A stretch of DNA of 42,201 nt, taken from NCBI RefSeq assembly GCF_009604385.1, contig NZ_WEGJ01000047.1:1-42201 (forward strand), given 5' to 3'. Shown piece after piece: positions 42,046 to 42,201 of this stretch. Origin of the DNA: Streptomyces smaragdinus (lineage in GTDB: Bacteria > Actinomycetota > Actinomycetes > Streptomycetales > Streptomycetaceae). Positions within the stretch are counted from its first letter, which is position 1. Each line of letters starts with the position of its first letter. The position numbers and the translations under genes were made by a program. The notes beneath the pieces are model-generated. The model was not told the origin of the DNA. It saw only the letters and a program-made list of their open reading frames with translations, and made no database searches.

Positions 42046-42073
42046 TCGGACACTGAAAAGAGTCTGATAGAGT
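42046..42073 (+). promoter_or_regulatory. predicted rRNA operon promoter (downstream)
   Basis: GATAGAGT followed by CGGAAAC (TAGAGT at 42068-42073) closely resembles known Streptomyces rrn promoter -10 regions. The -35 (TCGGAC, 42046-42051) is poor, as in some rrn promoters. Confidence 0.65.
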
Positions 42074-42079
42074 CGGAAA

Positions 42080-42201
42080 CACCGAAGGGAAGCGCCCGGA
42101 GGAACCGGTGAAAGGGTTCCGAAGGAAGCGTCCGTTCCTTGAGAACTCAACAGCGTGCCAAAAGTCAACGCCAGATATGTTGATACCCCGTCGCTCACAC
42201 G
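42080..42201 (+). ncRNA. 16S rRNA leader (pre-rRNA 5' part) with boxA-like antitermination site
   Basis: The stretch from CACCGAAGGGAAGCGCCCGG through GTTCCTTGAGAACTCAACAG (about 42134-42153) and CGCCAGATATGTTGATACCC matches the leader of Streptomyces rRNA operons. TTCCTTGAGAACTC is boxA-like. The mature 16S 5' end (GGAGAGTTTGATCCTGG-type) is not reached, so only the leader is in the window. Confidence 0.88.

Noticed and set aside
42100..42201. 16S rRNA gene
   Set aside because: Only leader sequence is present; the mature 16S 5' end is not reached.

Overview
The window has very high G+C and strongly GC-biased third codon positions. It contains GTG/TTG starts, TTA codons used rarely and apparently for regulation, a mycosin/EccC-type secretion locus, a bifunctional-type PNPase and a ThyX of actinomycete type. 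All of this points to a Streptomyces chromosome (core region).

Region 1 (1-21720) is a type VII (ESX) secretion locus. On the minus strand lie eccE, a conserved unknown gene and the 5' part of a Pro-rich EspI/ParA-like gene. That last gene runs in frame into an aldo/keto-reductase sequence at the window edge, which suggests a rearrangement or an assembly junction. On the plus strand lie eccB and mycosin 1. They are followed by a small YxxxD protein, an EspB-like WXG protein with a long Gly/Pro tail, a second mycosin, the WXG100 pair esxB/esxA, a small ESX-associated protein with a large WXG-like partner, and three lipoproteins. eccC (minus) and eccD (plus) diverge from a shared intergenic region. 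EccB/C/D/E form the membrane channel, the mycosins stabilise or process, and the WXG/YxxxD proteins are the predicted cargo.

Region 2 (21744-30703) is an effector zone. It has a 1573-residue RHS/YD-repeat polymorphic toxin right behind eccD, with a 4-nt-overlapping candidate immunity gene. Next comes an M23 peptidase behind DosR/DevR-like boxes. Last is a cassette (small WXG-like protein, DUF1023-type hydrolase, lipoprotein) that mirrors the 11.3-14.4 kb cassette. Two genes of the later cassette carry early TTA (bldA) codons.

Region 3 (30828-42201) is housekeeping: rpsO-pnp-M16 protease, a thioredoxin-like lipoprotein, dapB, small membrane proteins, thyX, dapA and rnj (RNase J). It ends in the promoter and leader of an rRNA operon whose 16S gene starts beyond the window.

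No tRNA gene, CRISPR array, insertion sequence or integrase was seen. Functional names come from reading motifs by eye; no database search was run.
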